A stretch of 64,000 nt of DNA from Chelydra serpentina (GCA_037349315.1 JBAIAC010000008.1:125362001-125426000); one strand, 5' to 3'. Counted from the stretch's first letter, positions 11,611 to 23,825 are shown. Made by a program: numbers and translations. Notes: generated by a model not told the origin, from the letters alone.

Positions 11611-11734
11611 GCCTACATCTCGTCGTAAACCTGAATACGAGCCACCTTTAAGCACAGATGAGGCACAAAAAAAATTTGGCAATGTCAAAGCTATTTCATC
11701 AGATATGTATTTTGGAAAGCAAGACCATACTGAC
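11611..11734 (+). CDS. ARFGAP3: ARFGAP3 exon with Glo3 motif
   Basis: This 124-bp exon has acceptor TTTTTTACTTTAG (to 11610) and donor GAC/GTAAGT. It encodes [37 protein letters not shown] and DHTD. The I-S-S-D-M-Y-F-G octet is an ISSxxxFG motif, a signature of the ArfGAP2/ArfGAP3/yeast Glo3 subfamily and part of the C-terminal region linked to coatomer-dependent regulation of GAP activity. The exon ends exactly on a codon boundary. The invariant residues of the motif are all present. Confidence 0.96.
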
Positions 11735-12022
11735 GTAAGTACAAAAGTTTCTATGCAAAATAAACATATTTTTGGATGCTCAAATATTCTGTGATGACTT
11801 TAGAAAATTGTGTTACCCGATACTAATAATGGGGAGGGTAGGTAGCTCTGATTGGCTAATGGTCAGAGAGTAGGTTGCCTTTGGGGAGTTTGCTGAGACA
11901 TACGGATTTTTATCTGTGTTCTACAGGTAAAAGTCTCTGTAGTTCCTTACCAGGCACCCGAGCAAACGTGCAAGACATGTCAGTATACTGTTAGTGATGT
12001 TTTATTTTTAATTCTTTTCTAG

Positions 12023-12113
12023 TATGAAGCTAGGACTCGTCTAGAGAGACTTTCTGCAAGTTCCTCCATAAGTTCAGCCGACTTGTTTGAAGAGCAAAAG
12101 AAGCAACCAGCAG
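12023..12113 (+). CDS. ARFGAP3: ARFGAP3 exon (fifth in window)
   Basis: The 91-bp exon has acceptor AATTCTTTTCTAG and donor CAG/GTACTA. It reads [20 protein letters not shown] and [10 protein letters not shown], with one base left over. A second ISS element (I-S-S-A-D-L-F) repeats the Glo3 signature about 25 residues after the first, as in other ArfGAP2/3 proteins. The following intron is about 8 kb and contains a DIRS retrotransposon in the same orientation. Confidence 0.95.
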
Positions 12114-14000
12114 GTACTAAAGGAAGGCAATGAGAAAAACTAAAACTCCATTGTATAAAACGTACTAAGAGTATTAGTTTCCAGCTGCACTGTCAGCAAT
12201 CTAGCAAGCCCAGTTTCCCACAAGATGAAGTATATAAACTGCATTCTGTGCTTAGCATTTATTACAACAATTCACTCTCAAAACTAGAGGGGCAAGTTTA
12301 ATTATAAAAATACAAGGAAACTAACAATTAACATTTTCATAACCTTCCTGAAGGCAAGTAACTTAATATTATTTGAAGCTGATTTTTATGCCATGTGTCT
12401 ATGCAAACGATAGGCTATGATTTGTAAAGGTTAAGTCTTTTATCAATGGGAAATGATAATCTGTACAAAATAAGATTAGGAAGTCAAGTGGACCAGTATT
12501 TTCGGATAGATCAGTATGGCACATAAGTCATACTAACTAGATTTTAAATCTTTACATTTAGTAAAAGTCATAAACATAAAATCATTATTGACTCAGGAAG
12601 ACCCAGAACACTTAGACAGAGTAGTTACTAGATTTGAAATTCTTCTTCCTTAGATGCCTTAGGGCATATATGTGTTTAACAAGATACTTACTATACTAGG
12701 CAATATTACTTGCCTAGTTGGGCTTCTGTGAAGAAAGTTATGCAATAGCCCAGTCTATATTATCTCAGCCTTGCCCCGTTTGCATTAGCAAGATGCAATA
12801 GCAGGCGGGGTTCGTCATAGGTAGGGTTGGGGGAGAAGGTGAGAGAATACAAGGGAAGATATTGCATTGGCTGAAATTTAGGCTGGGACATAGTTGCAGC
12901 CTTGGTACATTGTCATTCTAGTCCAGTTATTTATTTGACGAGTCAGTAGCATGGAATGAAGCTATAAAAGACAATGAGACATCAGAGCATTTTAGTGCTC
13001 TAATTAGTTGGGTTTCAATTCTGTAGCCAGTGGGGAAAGGGTGGTAATTTAAAAAAATTGTTTGAAGAATAGTTACAAATCTGTAAGTAATTATATGTAT
13101 AGTCTAGAAAAGTGAATGATACCCAACATCCCAATTTTACCTTAAAAAACAGCCGCACAATTCAGTTTCAATATCTTAGTTAATTGTGGGGAAAATTTTA
13201 AAAAATCATTTTGTCTTCATTTTGGCTCCAGTGAAAACACATTTGGTATTGCAATGGCCTCACTGAGTAAGGTATGCACTGTTAATTTACTGGCTAATGC
13301 AGCAGTGTCACTTAGCACGAATTCCCAAATTGAATTTTAGTCAAAAGCATCTAAATTCAAGCAACTTTGAAGACTCTTGATAGGAAGGGTTCACAGTGAC
13401 TAACTTAGAACTATGGCAGTTCACCAATATCCTCAGCATAGTGTGTGTGTATTTGTAATCTGAATTTGTAACCTATTAGTGTTACAGTTTATATCTACAA
13501 TTACTATAGCAATTAGAAGGGGAAATATTTTTTTTCCAGTTAGTTTTGTGCATTTAACCACACTTCGTGGAGACAATTTCATGTTTCCTCCTCTAGTCAG
13601 TTCTCTGTGTGGTTTATGTGAGGATCTCATATAGCAATGGAGGGAGGGGATGGGAAGGAAATAGAAAAATATGATTGTAAAACAAGGATTGGGGCAGGTG
13701 TACTGTCTGAAACTACTTTTTAACTTATATTTTACAAATAGATTCAAATTCAGGTTGAAGCCATCCCTTTAAATATACTATCTTGTTTTAAAATGTCTTG
13801 TAGGTACCAATATTTGAGTACAGTACAAAGTATTACATCTCATGAAGACGCTATAGCATACATGTGCTGTGAGTGCATTCATTACTGACCACTTGAAAAA
13901 TCCATATGGATTGTGGCGCTCAAGGAAGTGCATCAAATAAAGATAGAATTTTGTTGCCAAAGATGAGAGGCTTTTACAGACTCTCTTTGGCTGGTATCAC
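12114..14000. other. ARFGAP3 intron, no recognised element
   Basis: AT-rich intron. I see short simple stretches but no exon, RNA gene or recognisable transposon. Open frames here contain no familiar domains. Confidence 0.5.
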
Positions 14001-14029
14001 TAAGAAAATAATAAAAGGAGGAAGATACT

Positions 14030-14575
14030 GGAACAAGGTAGTAGCTTTGCTTCTGCCCACAATGGATCTCCTGCCATGCCCACAGTCTCTGAGACAGCTT
14101 TATTGTAGAAAATTAAGCAGCAACAAAACAGTTCCTCTACCCACCCTGGGTTACAGTTCCTGGGGAATTTTCCCCTTTTCCTTTCAGGTGCCCACTGCCT
14201 TCCCTCCCAGGGGACTCTGGCAGTCTTGCTGTGCCCAATTACTGCTTTTGTGTGCTGTTTCCTGAACACTGCCATCCAGGCTTTTCTCCCTGGAGGCTCC
14301 TTTTCAGAACAGTTCCTCTCAGGTTCCCACTTTCTCCCCTCCCAGGGGACTCTGGCAGTCCTAGCTCTCCAGGGGTCCCTATTCCCATGGAGCAGGCAGT
14401 GTGAGAGCCCCCTGAATGGTATTCAGCCTGACTCTCACAGACTCCCCTTCACTGGGTTTCTCCTTCTCTCTAGTCCCAGGTGCTCTCTTTTAAAGCTCAT
14501 TTGGGTCAGCAGATGAGGCAGAGTGCACTGGCCCTGCACCCTCTTAAAGGGCCAGTATCACCCTGTGATATACTG
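14030..14575. repeat. Probable LTR-like remnant with internal duplication
   Basis: A GC-richer block within AT-rich intron contains two copies of CTCCCAGGGGACTCTGGCAG (14203-14222 and 14337-14356) and two copies of ACAGTTCCTCT. It ends with GGGCCAGTATCACCCTGTGA near 14574, which resembles the end of reptilian retroviral-type LTRs. The opposite end and a duplication were not found, so it may be a truncated LTR. Confidence 0.4.
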
Positions 14576-16389
14576 TATTGATTTGTCCTGCCATTTTTAA
14601 TTCACACAATAGTCAGTCTGTTACACACACATCCCTCAACTATGGTGGAGAGGTAGTGTCCTTATCTTTTGAAAATTGCCTAACTTTGAGAAGCACACAG
14701 ACAGTGATTCTCTGTAAAATGAAGGTAGTATGAAGTTCAGAGATTGGCAACAAAAAAGCTATAGAAATTCTGGAGTCCTTGCCAGAATCAAACACCATTT
14801 TTTTAACTCAAACATTCACTTTCATGAACAGCACTTAGGGTTTATCATAAAACACTTCCAAAGTGTGTGTTCTTTTAAAAAAAATCTCAGGTTAAATGTC
14901 TGCACCTTTTAAAAAACAAAAACAAGAGCTAGGAAAGGCTACACGAACAGCCTCTAGTGTAATTAAGTTCAAAGTTATTGATTGTCAATGGCACTAAATG
15001 GTCACCTTTTACTGACAAAAATGCAAGATGCTTCCCAGAAAGCTATGGGAAAAATTAAGTTGCTTAAGATATTAATTTACATTATATATGAATGAATTTG
15101 TTTTTTGGGATTTTCATTTTTATTAATTTGGTTTTCAAAATTAGAAGACCAAAGGATATCTGAAGTGACAAAGTTCATAAGAAAGTAAAAATTGCAGTTC
15201 AGAAACTTGTTTGTCATTGCTACTGTTGTTTCAGATGGGTCTCGCAGGTATAAGTGAAACTTGAATCCATAGCACAATGTTGATTTGACTAAAGAATCTG
15301 TAGAACTCAGGTCTGGTGATACCACTATAGAAACAGCCAATACTGACCTTGAGGGCAGTGCAGAAAACTGATTATTGAAAATGACTGCATCTTTCACTGC
15401 AAATAAGTTCTGCTATCCCGAACAGTTTTTAATATTAAATACCAACCTGCGTCACCAGTGTCTTAGAAATTATGGGTGGGAAGGTACCAATTCAAATTAT
15501 GGTTGGTCACTAAAACAGCCATAGTGTAGACTTGCCATTAGAGATGACGAGGGTGTAGTTATAATAGAAAGTTTGGCATCTTTTGCCTTTTGAGAGTCTA
15601 AAATAGTGACAAATTCTTGCTGAATAAAAGGAGCAAGAATTTTTGCAAGCAGTCAAAATAGTTGTTTTGATTGTGGTTGTAGGAAAAAAGCTCTTCTCTT
15701 AAGAAAAGAATAAAAAAAATGGGAGGGACACTATCTGACCACATTACCCGTAATGGTCTGAAAGTTTCTCTTCTAGGACTGCATTTTTTTCCTTATTGCC
15801 CATAAGGTATCATTTCACTGTAATGGAAAAGTGAGAAAAGTGTGTTTTGCAGCCAGAGGGAAAAGATAAGGAATGATGAAGCATGATCCAAAAATAAGAA
15901 CATTTGAAATTGCACTTTGGCATATAACTTATAAGGTAACTGCACATTAAATAAGTTACATGCCACAGTAGCAAGCAACTTTTTTTTTTGTATTTTGAGC
16001 CATGTTAGTGTATTCTGAAGCCCATAACTGAAGTACCATAAAAATATTTTTAAAAGCTCAAACTTAGTTTGATAATATGCACTGAATTTACAGATTGTTC
16101 AAAAATGTTATGAGTGTTCACCCTCAGTGTTTCTGAATTATGTTTTTGCCACTGTTTGTTTAATCACTACGATTTTCAGTGTGGCCTTTTGTAACACTAT
16201 GGGCCAGACCATTGGGTTGTCTATACCAGCATCAACCCATTAATTTCTGATTGAGCTACCTGATTGTCTTGTCCCTATAACTTCTAACCTTTCCTATAAA
16301 AGGAACAGTTGTAGAAAAATTATGCCTTCTGAAGAAGCAGAGTTCAGCTGTTTGTATTGAGCACCATGTGGAGCTGCCAACATCTAGAA

Positions 16390-17060
16390 AAGTCTTGTAA
16401 TGGATGTCACATTCTGAGGTGCAGTCCAGACCAATGAAGAATTGTCACATCTTACCATGTAACCCTGAGTGCCTCACAATGCCTTGCTACTGTGGTTTTC
16501 TGCCTGGGACGCTCACAGTCGGCAACAAGTATGCACTCTGTCTATGTATTGGGCATCCCTGGTCCAACCCTTTGGATTCTGGAGACTGCCTACAACACCA
16601 CAGACTTTCACTGGTCTCTGCCAGTCTTGGTTAACAACTGGTAAGGAAACTCCACACTCTCCCCAGCCCCAATTTCCCCCCAAAATGTGTGTTCTGAAAC
16701 GTCCAACCTGATCTTGGAACAATCAGAGGAATGTTAAGATCCATTGCTCCTTTAAAGAGTCAGTATTCAACAGTTTGTTACTTTAACTGGAGTTAACAAA
16801 GAGTTGAGTTTAAACACAGCACTGGACTGGTTGACATTAAAAATAAAACAAGTTTAGTTACAGAGATAGTGAAAAATGGTTACAAGAGAAATAAAGATAA
16901 AATGCTTTCTAGTAACTAAAATTTAAGATAGATTAGGTACAAGGTAAAATCCTTGTCACATGTTTCCATCAAGATGGCTGACCAAACTGCTGGGTCATGA
17001 TCTATCCCCCAAAGTCAAAGGGCTGGCACCTTTGTCATTTTAGGGGAAAGATAGATAATG
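16390..17060. repeat. Unassigned interspersed-repeat-like block
   Basis: This stretch is richer in G+C at its left, then A-rich. It looks unlike the surrounding intron and directly abuts the DIRS element at about 17066. The frames at 16404-16634 and 16513-16722 show no domain. It may be retroelement sequence that predates the DIRS insertion; I cannot name a family. Confidence 0.3.
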
Positions 17061-17497
17061 TGGGGTTATTCTTCGAGGAGTGTCCCTGTGGGTGCTCCAC
17101 TTTAGGTGTCTTAGCGCCCTGCGCTTGTAATCAGAGATTTGTCATAGCAGTGCCTCAGTTGGCCACGCATGCGCGGCATCCATCTTGCACTGCTCTGAGT
17201 GGCCATTTAGCATGCGCAGCCAACCGTCTCTCAGTTCCTTCTCTACCGCCTTTGGCTTGAGTAGGAGCAACAGCAACACCTGTCTATCTCGTAAAAGTGC
17301 TTATATTCCCATCTCTGTTTATCCATTTTGCCGGTTTTCTTTTGATTTCCCATCCTTATTTACTGATTTAAAAAAATATTAGTACTATCTTGTTTGCCCC
17401 CCTCTCCCCCCTCCCCCCATTGCCACCAGTGTGTCTCCGCCGATGGTGACTGAACAACAACCTTCACCTCAGGCATGCCTGGTTCCCCTGGCTTTAA

Positions 17498-18576
17498 ATG
17501 TTGCCTGACCTGCAGGCTATCTATTACTGTATCGGATGGTCACGCTGTCTCGGGGAAACCCATATACCACAGAAGTGTCCACATTGCAAGAAATTATCTG
17601 CCAGGTTACTGAAAGCCAGGGACCTCCAACAAAAACTATTAACGATGGAGAAATCCCTCAGGCCAGCCTACGACCCAGAGTTCAGGACTCCTCCTGGCCA
17701 ACAGTCTCCAGCAGCAGCCTCAGACAAGGGCTCCACACAAACCGTGTCTAAGGACCCTGCATCTAAGAAGGTGACCAAACATCGGTCGCAGTCATCGTCT
17801 CAGAAAGATCCCCCTAAGATGAAGCGGTCTCCTGGCGAGAAATCAGCCCCGGTATTGACGGCACCAAGAACCTCGGACGAGAGGCACCGGGAATGTCCAG
17901 TACCGAGATGTCTCGAGGAACCAAGGCACCGGTATGGCCAGCTCTCACTCAGGTACATGAGATAAAGCTAAGCTCCTTGGCTCGGCACCGACAGTGCCGA
18001 AGAACGCCTCAACACCAGCTAGTGTAATGGTGCCACCTGCTGCATATACAGAGCCTCTCAAGATCTCAGCACCAGCAGAGCATACTATGCTGCCATGCAG
18101 GGCACCAAGCTTCCCAGTACCACAGCCCTTCACGAGACAGGTGGACCTGGCAATCTCCTTCATGTTGGGAACACCCCTCTTTGGCACCGACAGTACCCCA
18201 GTCAAATCGGGACCGACCCAAATAGGCACTCCTAGCAGATCTGCACCTCCATTATCTAGTGATGAGGATGATTCAGGTCTTGCAGGCATCCCCATCAGCA
18301 AAAATAGCTCTGCTCATTAACACTACTCTAATGGATCCTGCGAAGATAATATGGCAGACACCAGCTGCTGTCCCACCCTCCTGTAAACGCTTGGACAGAA
18401 AATATTATGTACCAGCGAATAGGGCTGAGTTCTTATTTACTCACCCAACTCCAAATTCACTGGTCGAGGGGAAAACAGTACCAGTCAAAAAATCACCCCT
18501 TATGACAAAAACTGGAAAAGGCTTGATCTCTTTGAATGCAAAGCCTGTTCCTCGGCCTCACTGCAATTTCGCATAG
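17498..18576 (+). pseudogene. DIRS gag-like ORF, broken
   Basis: Several overlapping + strand frames (17498-17965, 17994-18320, 18259-18576) together represent one frameshifted gag-like gene. Visible parts are a Cys-x-x-Cys block (CPHCKKLSARLLKARDLQ), a Ser/Lys/Pro-rich linker (KHRSQSSSQKDPPKMKRSP) and, further on, IWQTPAAVPPSCKRLDRKYY. The IWQTP block recurs in the second DIRS copy near 37500. No single frame spans the gene. Confidence 0.75.
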
Positions 18577-18596
18577 CAAACTACTCAGCTCTGTTA

Positions 18597-19065
18597 GTGA
18601 AATACACCTACAACTTGTTTAATAAAATGACATCCTTTATTGAACAAATGCCAGAGGAGTCAAAGGAGCAATACAAAGCTAACATTGCCAAGGGCTCCTT
18701 AATTGCCAAAACAGCACTGCAGGCCTCCCTTGATTCTGCTGCCATGGCAGCTCGTTCCATTGCCACGTCTGTGGTCATGCATCGAGCTTCATGGCTCCAC
18801 CTCTCTGGCTTTCCTAAGGAAGGTACAAGCCACAGTTGAGGTCCTGCCCTTTGAGGGACAAAAATTATATGTGGAAACCACAGACGCATCCCTGCATACC
18901 TTAAAGGACTCGAGAATCGTCTTGAAGACCATAGGTATTTACATCCCTCCAAAACAAGAAAAAATGGCAGATTTTATACCCAAAGATTCCGTCCCACCCC
19001 GTACTCCCAACCCCAGAGACAATATGATTAACGCTGCAAGCAAACACAAGCGAGGTGCAGGCTGA
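18597..19065 (+). pseudogene. DIRS gag-like C-terminal remnant
   Basis: The frames at 18597-18839 and 18703-19065 cover a continuation of the DIRS gag-like protein, shifted relative to the preceding part. They include an alanine-rich helix (ALQASLDSAAMAARSIATSV) and the block LPFEGQKLYVETTDASLHTL, which resembles the L-F-G-x-K-x-x motif preceding the DIRS polymerase. At least one frameshift separates it from both neighbours. Confidence 0.65.
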
Positions 19066-19399
19066 ACCAGGATCAATCTGCCACGTCTCAACTATCAACA
19101 GCCCGCCAATCATTTGAAGTATTGGTCAAGGGCTCGAGAACTCTTTCTCCCATGCCGGATTATCAGATAACATCCAGTCTCTTTGGAGACCACCTGCTAC
19201 CACACTACCCAGTCTGGAACAACATCACTATAGACAAATAGGTGCTGGAAATCATCCAGAAGGGTTACCCTGTCCCATTTATTTCTACTCCCCCTACCTA
19301 CCCACCTTCCCCATCCCTCTTCAGGGACCCCCTCACAAGATCGTGTTGCAGCAGGAAATAAACCATCTCCTGTAATTAGGAGCCGTTGAAATAGTACCA

Positions 19400-19990
19400 C
19401 TCCAACGCAGGGGAACAGGGTTTTATTCCCGTTATTTTCTCTCACAGAAAAAGATCGGGGGCTGGAGACCCATTCTGGACCAAACTCAACAAGTTTGTAA
19501 CGACGCAGCCCTTCAAAATGGTTATCCTGGCAACCATAATTCTGACCTACAAGACGCCTACTTTCACGTCACCATTCATCCAGCACACTTACGATTTCTG
19601 CAATTCACACTAGGGTATCAACATTACCAATACAAAGTACTACCCTTCAGCCTGTCCACAGGCCCCAAGGGTATTCTCCCAAGTCCTAACCGTCGCCGCA
19701 GCTTACCTCCGCAGACTAGGGGTAATGATCTTCCCATACTTGGATGACTGCATCATAAGAGCACCAACACAACAGACAGCAGTACAAGTTACACAAACCA
19801 CAATAACCCTCTTCACCAACCTTGGGTTTCAAATAAAGGTCCAAAAGTCCACCTTGGTCCCTGTCCAACAACTAGAGTTTATAGAGACCTATCTCAACTG
19901 TCTCTCAGCACAAGCAAGATTACCCCAACAGCGATTCCTCAACCTAACAAGGCTGATAACAATCAGACAGCCCTCAAATGTCTGCAGAGT
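19400..19990 (+). pseudogene. DIRS reverse transcriptase remnant
   Basis: From about 19420 the + strand encodes a decayed DIRS polymerase. A KKIGGWRPILD-like block is seen near 19450, and an intact frame at 19725-19994 carries MIFPYLDDCIIRAPTQQTAV with the catalytic YLDD motif (residues 5-8), then LFTNLGFQIKVQKSTLVPVQ and QLEFIETYLNCLSAQ. The latter are the conserved segments after the catalytic site in DIRS reverse transcriptases. RNase H, methylase-like and recombinase parts are absent. Frameshifts upstream of 19725 disable it. Confidence 0.85.
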
Positions 19991-20166
19991 GTAATTGCTC
20001 AACTTGGAATATGTAGATCTAAAGATTACTTTTAATTTTTAGAACTTTAGTTAGTATGGACGTTTAGACATTCATGGGGTTGGTGTTCAATGTAGTAGAT
20101 AATAGCTCTAAAACATGCTATTTTTAATACAGTATCACTACTAAATGTTTTTTATTCCCTATATAG

Positions 20167-20288
20167 GAAGTTACAGTATTGCAAATGTCTTGCCTTCAGC
20201 TCCTGATATGGCTCAGTTTAAACAAGGAGTGAAATCGGTGGCTGGAAAACTTTCTGTTCTTGCTAATGGAGTCATGACTTCTATACAG
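20167..20288 (+). CDS. ARFGAP3: ARFGAP3 exon (penultimate)
   Basis: The 122-bp exon has acceptor TTCCCTATATAG and donor ACAG/GTTAGT. Two bases complete a Gly codon. It encodes [20 protein letters not shown] and [20 protein letters not shown]. The [19 protein letters not shown] segment is nearly the same as other vertebrate ARFGAP3 proteins and includes a C-terminal amphipathic helix reported to contribute to Golgi-membrane targeting in ArfGAP2/3. A 2.9-kb DIRS element lies just upstream in the intron. Confidence 0.96.
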
Positions 20289-20786
20289 GTTAGTAAATCA
20301 GGACAGTAAGAAATATTAAAAATAACAGGAAAGATATTGAAGTCTTGTCATGAGGATTTAGTCACATGATTCCTGTTAATTAACTCCTTTGAGGAAAAAA
20401 GTTGATCATTTTTATATAATGTAGCTGAAATGTCAGAGAACTTTCATAACAGATGGTAAAATATTTAAGGCTTTTTATGACTTTCCAATTAATAATTCAC
20501 TTTTCTTAGAGAAGTTTCCATGTGTACAGTTGAGACTCTTAAAAATGACTAAAATGTTCCTTTTCTTATAGTAATTGTACGTGCGTTCTATCAAGCAAAT
20601 TTGTTGCTCACATCCCATTTTAGAGTAACTAGTAGTAATTTAACTGTTAGGCTTTTGTCTCTGTAACTGACGTGATAGAAAAATGTACCACAGAGTCCCT
20701 GGATGGAAGGACCAATATTTTTAAAAATATAGACACTGAAACTTAAAATCCTAAATTCATAATTAGGCACCTAAGTAAGAGGCCTG

Positions 20787-20875
20787 ATTTTCAAAAGTAT
20801 CAAACGCCCGTCAATTCCCATTGAGCTCAGATTAAATCAGTGAGAGCTGTTGGGTGTTTGACATTTTTGAAATTT
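20787..20875. repeat. Palindromic MITE-like repeat
   Basis: Imperfect inverted arms (TTTTCAAAAGTATCAAACGCCC and the reverse-complement-like GGGTGTTTGACATTTTTGAAA) surround a short loop. It is an old hairpin-forming repeat in the last ARFGAP3 intron. Confidence 0.6.
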
Positions 20876-21042
20876 AAGAACCCAATATTAAGCTCTTATT
20901 TTTGAAAATCTTGGCCAATTTTCTAAATGTGGTAGCTTTAAAAATTAAACTTCACTTACTTTTAATGAATATTACCGTATTTAATTTATCTTGCTGTGGA
21001 AGACATGCCCATGAGTTTTTTGTTCTTTTCCCTTTTTTCTAG

Positions 21043-21060
21043 GATCGCTATAATTCTTAA
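21043..21060 (+). CDS. ARFGAP3: ARFGAP3 terminal coding exon
   Basis: After acceptor CCCTTTTTTCTAG (to 21042) the exon encodes Asp-Arg-Tyr-Asn-Ser and the stop codon TAA at 21058-21060. The D-R-Y ending is shared by ARFGAP2/3 proteins; Asn replaces the Gly usual before the terminal Ser in human ARFGAP3. The seven exons in this window sum to 742 bases including stop and give about 246 codons with no frame break, so the gene looks intact here. Confidence 0.93.
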   Translation, partial: DRYNS

Positions 21061-22210
21061 CCAGCTGCATATCAACATAATTAAGTACACTAAAGAAGAA
21101 TTTTTCTTCAGATATGCCAGTGATCACATTGCTGATTGAAATGAAGGCTGCCTTAAGGCTGTAGAATATTTTGCAAGTTGTTTTGCCATTTTTGTTTACC
21201 ATGTTACTTTCTGGTTCTTGGAATTTTTTGACTGTCACTTTATTTTTATGTAGCAAAAACCTTGTAGTAACTTGTTACATCACTTCCGCTTTTGTTCCTT
21301 TATAGTGTTGTATCTTCCAGTGTCCTTAGTGTTCCATACAATACATCTCTCTCTCTGTTCCTTCCCCTGGCTGCTCCTCTGCCCACCCCCCCCAAGTTGG
21401 CTGTGGGGCAGGGAAGAAAAAGGTGGATAAAAGGGCGCTTACATGGAAAGATGAGACTTACTGATCTGAATCTCTGCATCTGTAGTCATAAACCTCAGGT
21501 GCCACATGTATACACAGTTTAGCTGCTGACATTTTGTGTGTCTTGTAGAAACGAAATCTTAATTTAAAAAAAATCATACATTGAGATGGTATTTAGTGTT
21601 TTATAGCAAAATATAGGACTTGATTTGGACCTTTGCTTGTCAGGAAATAGAAGCTCTTGAAATTCATGTTGTTCAGCATTAAAATTACAAGAGAATATAC
21701 CTTGAGAGCATTATTTCCTCTAGAAAATCTTTTGTTTAGGGTGAAGCATGAGATATATAAATACTCAGAGTATGTAAGGTAACAAACTTAATTTTGTCAT
21801 GGGATCTATCTATTTATTCATAACTTTGAGAATTATTAAAAAATTGCAATATAGTCTCCTTACGTGCTTTTAAACAATCAGTATCGTGTACAAAATGAAC
21901 AAAATTCGAGTATACATAATTATAGGGACAAATAGAGTAGTTTAATTGACGATTTAGTTTTGTTAAGTATTTTTAGAACAATCTTAGTTTTTTGATAAAT
22001 TACGAAATATGTGACTAAGAAAATATAGTGGGGCTGTGTTTTAGACAGCCTGGAATTTGCCACTGACAAAGTATTTTGCAAATTTTGTGGATCTAAAAAA
22101 AACCCAAAATGAGTTTCCAACTGATTCTGTTCTATAGCTTTATTTCTTAAACAACTCAAATTTGTAAACTGCTAATGCCTAATAAAAACAATTGAAATCA
22201 GGTGTATTTT
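21061..22210 (+). other. ARFGAP3: Probable ARFGAP3 3' UTR
   Basis: AT-rich, non-repetitive sequence follows the stop codon. A canonical AATAAA lies at 22181-22186, followed within about 20-40 bases by TG/T-rich sequence (GGTGTATTTTTCTT), consistent with a cleavage site near 22200. ATTAAA hexamers earlier (about 21678 and 21836) could give shorter transcripts. The end is inferred from signals only. Confidence 0.5.
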
Positions 22211-23060
22211 TCTTACATACATGTATGCAGGAAGCCAGTCTTTAGTTTCGTAACCCACCATGCATGTTTGGTCTCTATACTAATGCTGTGCTAGCTGTTT
22301 GGAATTAGTCTTTAATTAAAATACAGTGAAGTGGCCATTTCATATCAGTTTGCTATGTTTGTAAAGAACACCCACTGATTTGGGGGCCGGGGGAAGGAAC
22401 CTACAGTGCTAGTAGCTTTGTATATTAAGATTTTAATGTAGATACGTCTGGACACTACATTTCCTATCTAACTGACCAAATTTAATTGAAGTTCTTCTTT
22501 AAATTTAATCTTTACTTGCTGCTCTGTCTGATACATCCTGATTTATTAATCCAAAAATCCTTTATTTTTTATAAGAGCTGTACAAAGCTGGGCTTTTGTC
22601 CTGATTAACTACACAGCTTTTCTTTAAGTTTAGTAGACAGTGTCGTGGTTGTTGTTTCATCCCTGATATCTAGATACAGAAGACTTGAACTGCTTCTCTA
22701 AATTCCGCCTCATGTTGTATAAGGAAATGCCATATTTGAAACACCCATGCATAAATATTGGTATTGATGAGATGTCATTACATGAATGAGGTGATTATCA
22801 CAGTCTTGGTTCTATGGAAAGACTGGTATGTATATTGTGAGGAACATATTTTTTCTCGCATGTGCTCTGTAGAAAGAACAAATCACAAGTGGAAAAGGCT
22901 GAGAAATTATAAATAAGGATAAATGTAACCATAACAAATTACAGGTAATGTCTGTCAGAATAAAACTCCTCGGTTATCTTAAAAGCAAACATACCGTAGA
23001 AAAAAATCTGATTTGCATTCTTCCTGATAGTTAAAAAAGCAAAACAAAAAACAGGAATTA
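22211..23060. other. Intergenic, no recognised element
   Basis: Downstream flank of ARFGAP3. AT-rich with no ORF, repeat terminus or RNA gene that I can support. Confidence 0.45.
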
Positions 23061-23145
23061 TAACAGGGGTGGCCAAATTTACTGACCCTCTGAGACGCAG
23101 ACGATAATCTTCAGAAGTTTGAGAGCCACAAGACACACACAACCT

Positions 23146-23439
23146 TTACACGTGCATTTTAAAAAATATTAACATCCTACTTACTATATCATGGCTAACT
23201 ACTGCTAAAGTTAGAGTCCTTGTAGGTCTCCATCTCTCGTTAGGTTTGTCTTCAAGATCCAGCTCTTCAATTAAATTTTTGAACTGTTGATGAGTCTTCC
23301 TATTTGAACGGATGAAACTGACAATTTCTAGGACCATTTTTGTAACATTTTCATACTTGAAGTATCTTCCTGCGAGATGTTCATGATGGATGATACAGTG
23401 AACAGGGAGAAACTCCAGATATTTGGGATGGCTTTTCAA
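23146..23439 (-). pseudogene. hAT transposase, middle fragment
   Basis: This 97-codon frame contains LPVHCIIHHEHLAGRYFKYE and FIRSNRKTHQQFKNLIEELD. The L-H-C-I-I-H-x-E-x-L block and the F-I-R-x-x-x-x-x-H-x-Q-F motif are characteristic of vertebrate hAT transposases and of the host genes derived from them (GTF2IRD2/ZBED5-like). Between 23440 and 23825 the same strand continues with eroded transposase sequence in other frames. The C-terminal dimerisation domain is missing. Confidence 0.8.
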
Positions 23440-23825
23440 GAGTCTGATAAGGCCTACACTTCCCCCACCACCACCATTGCAGGTGCTCCACCTGTTGCAA
23501 CACTGACAAGTTAATCCAACAGTACATCAGCATTTGTCAGTGCTTTGTCAAGTGCGTTCTTTACGTCAACTCCGCAGGTTGTTTCTTTTAGCGCCACTAA
23601 GACCAACATTTTTTCTTTCACAGTTACATCTGCAGAAACACAGCGAACAAATATTGCTTGCTCGTTGTGGTTTATCTTGTGTATATATCTGTGGCTTTGT
23701 TGATAGCTAGGCTGTATGGTAGAGAATTCTTTAGATTGTGTAGCATCTTGCTTGCAACATCAGCACTGATCTGAGGAGATGCGCCTTTCCACAGGGTGGT
23801 GTGAAATTGGAATTTGCTTTATTTG

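Larger units (their letters stand above)
17066..19990 (+). mobile_element. DIRS-type retrotransposon, 3'-truncated
   Basis: The 5' region begins TTATTCTTCGAGGAGTGTCC followed by a conserved GGGTGCTCCA block. Gag-like frames follow, then a reverse transcriptase. DIRS elements are reverse-transcribing elements that integrate by a tyrosine recombinase; that gene and the 3' terminal repeat are missing here. The element is in the same orientation as ARFGAP3, inside its penultimate intron, and ends some 180 bp before exon 20167-20288. Multiple frameshifts make it inactive. Confidence 0.85.
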
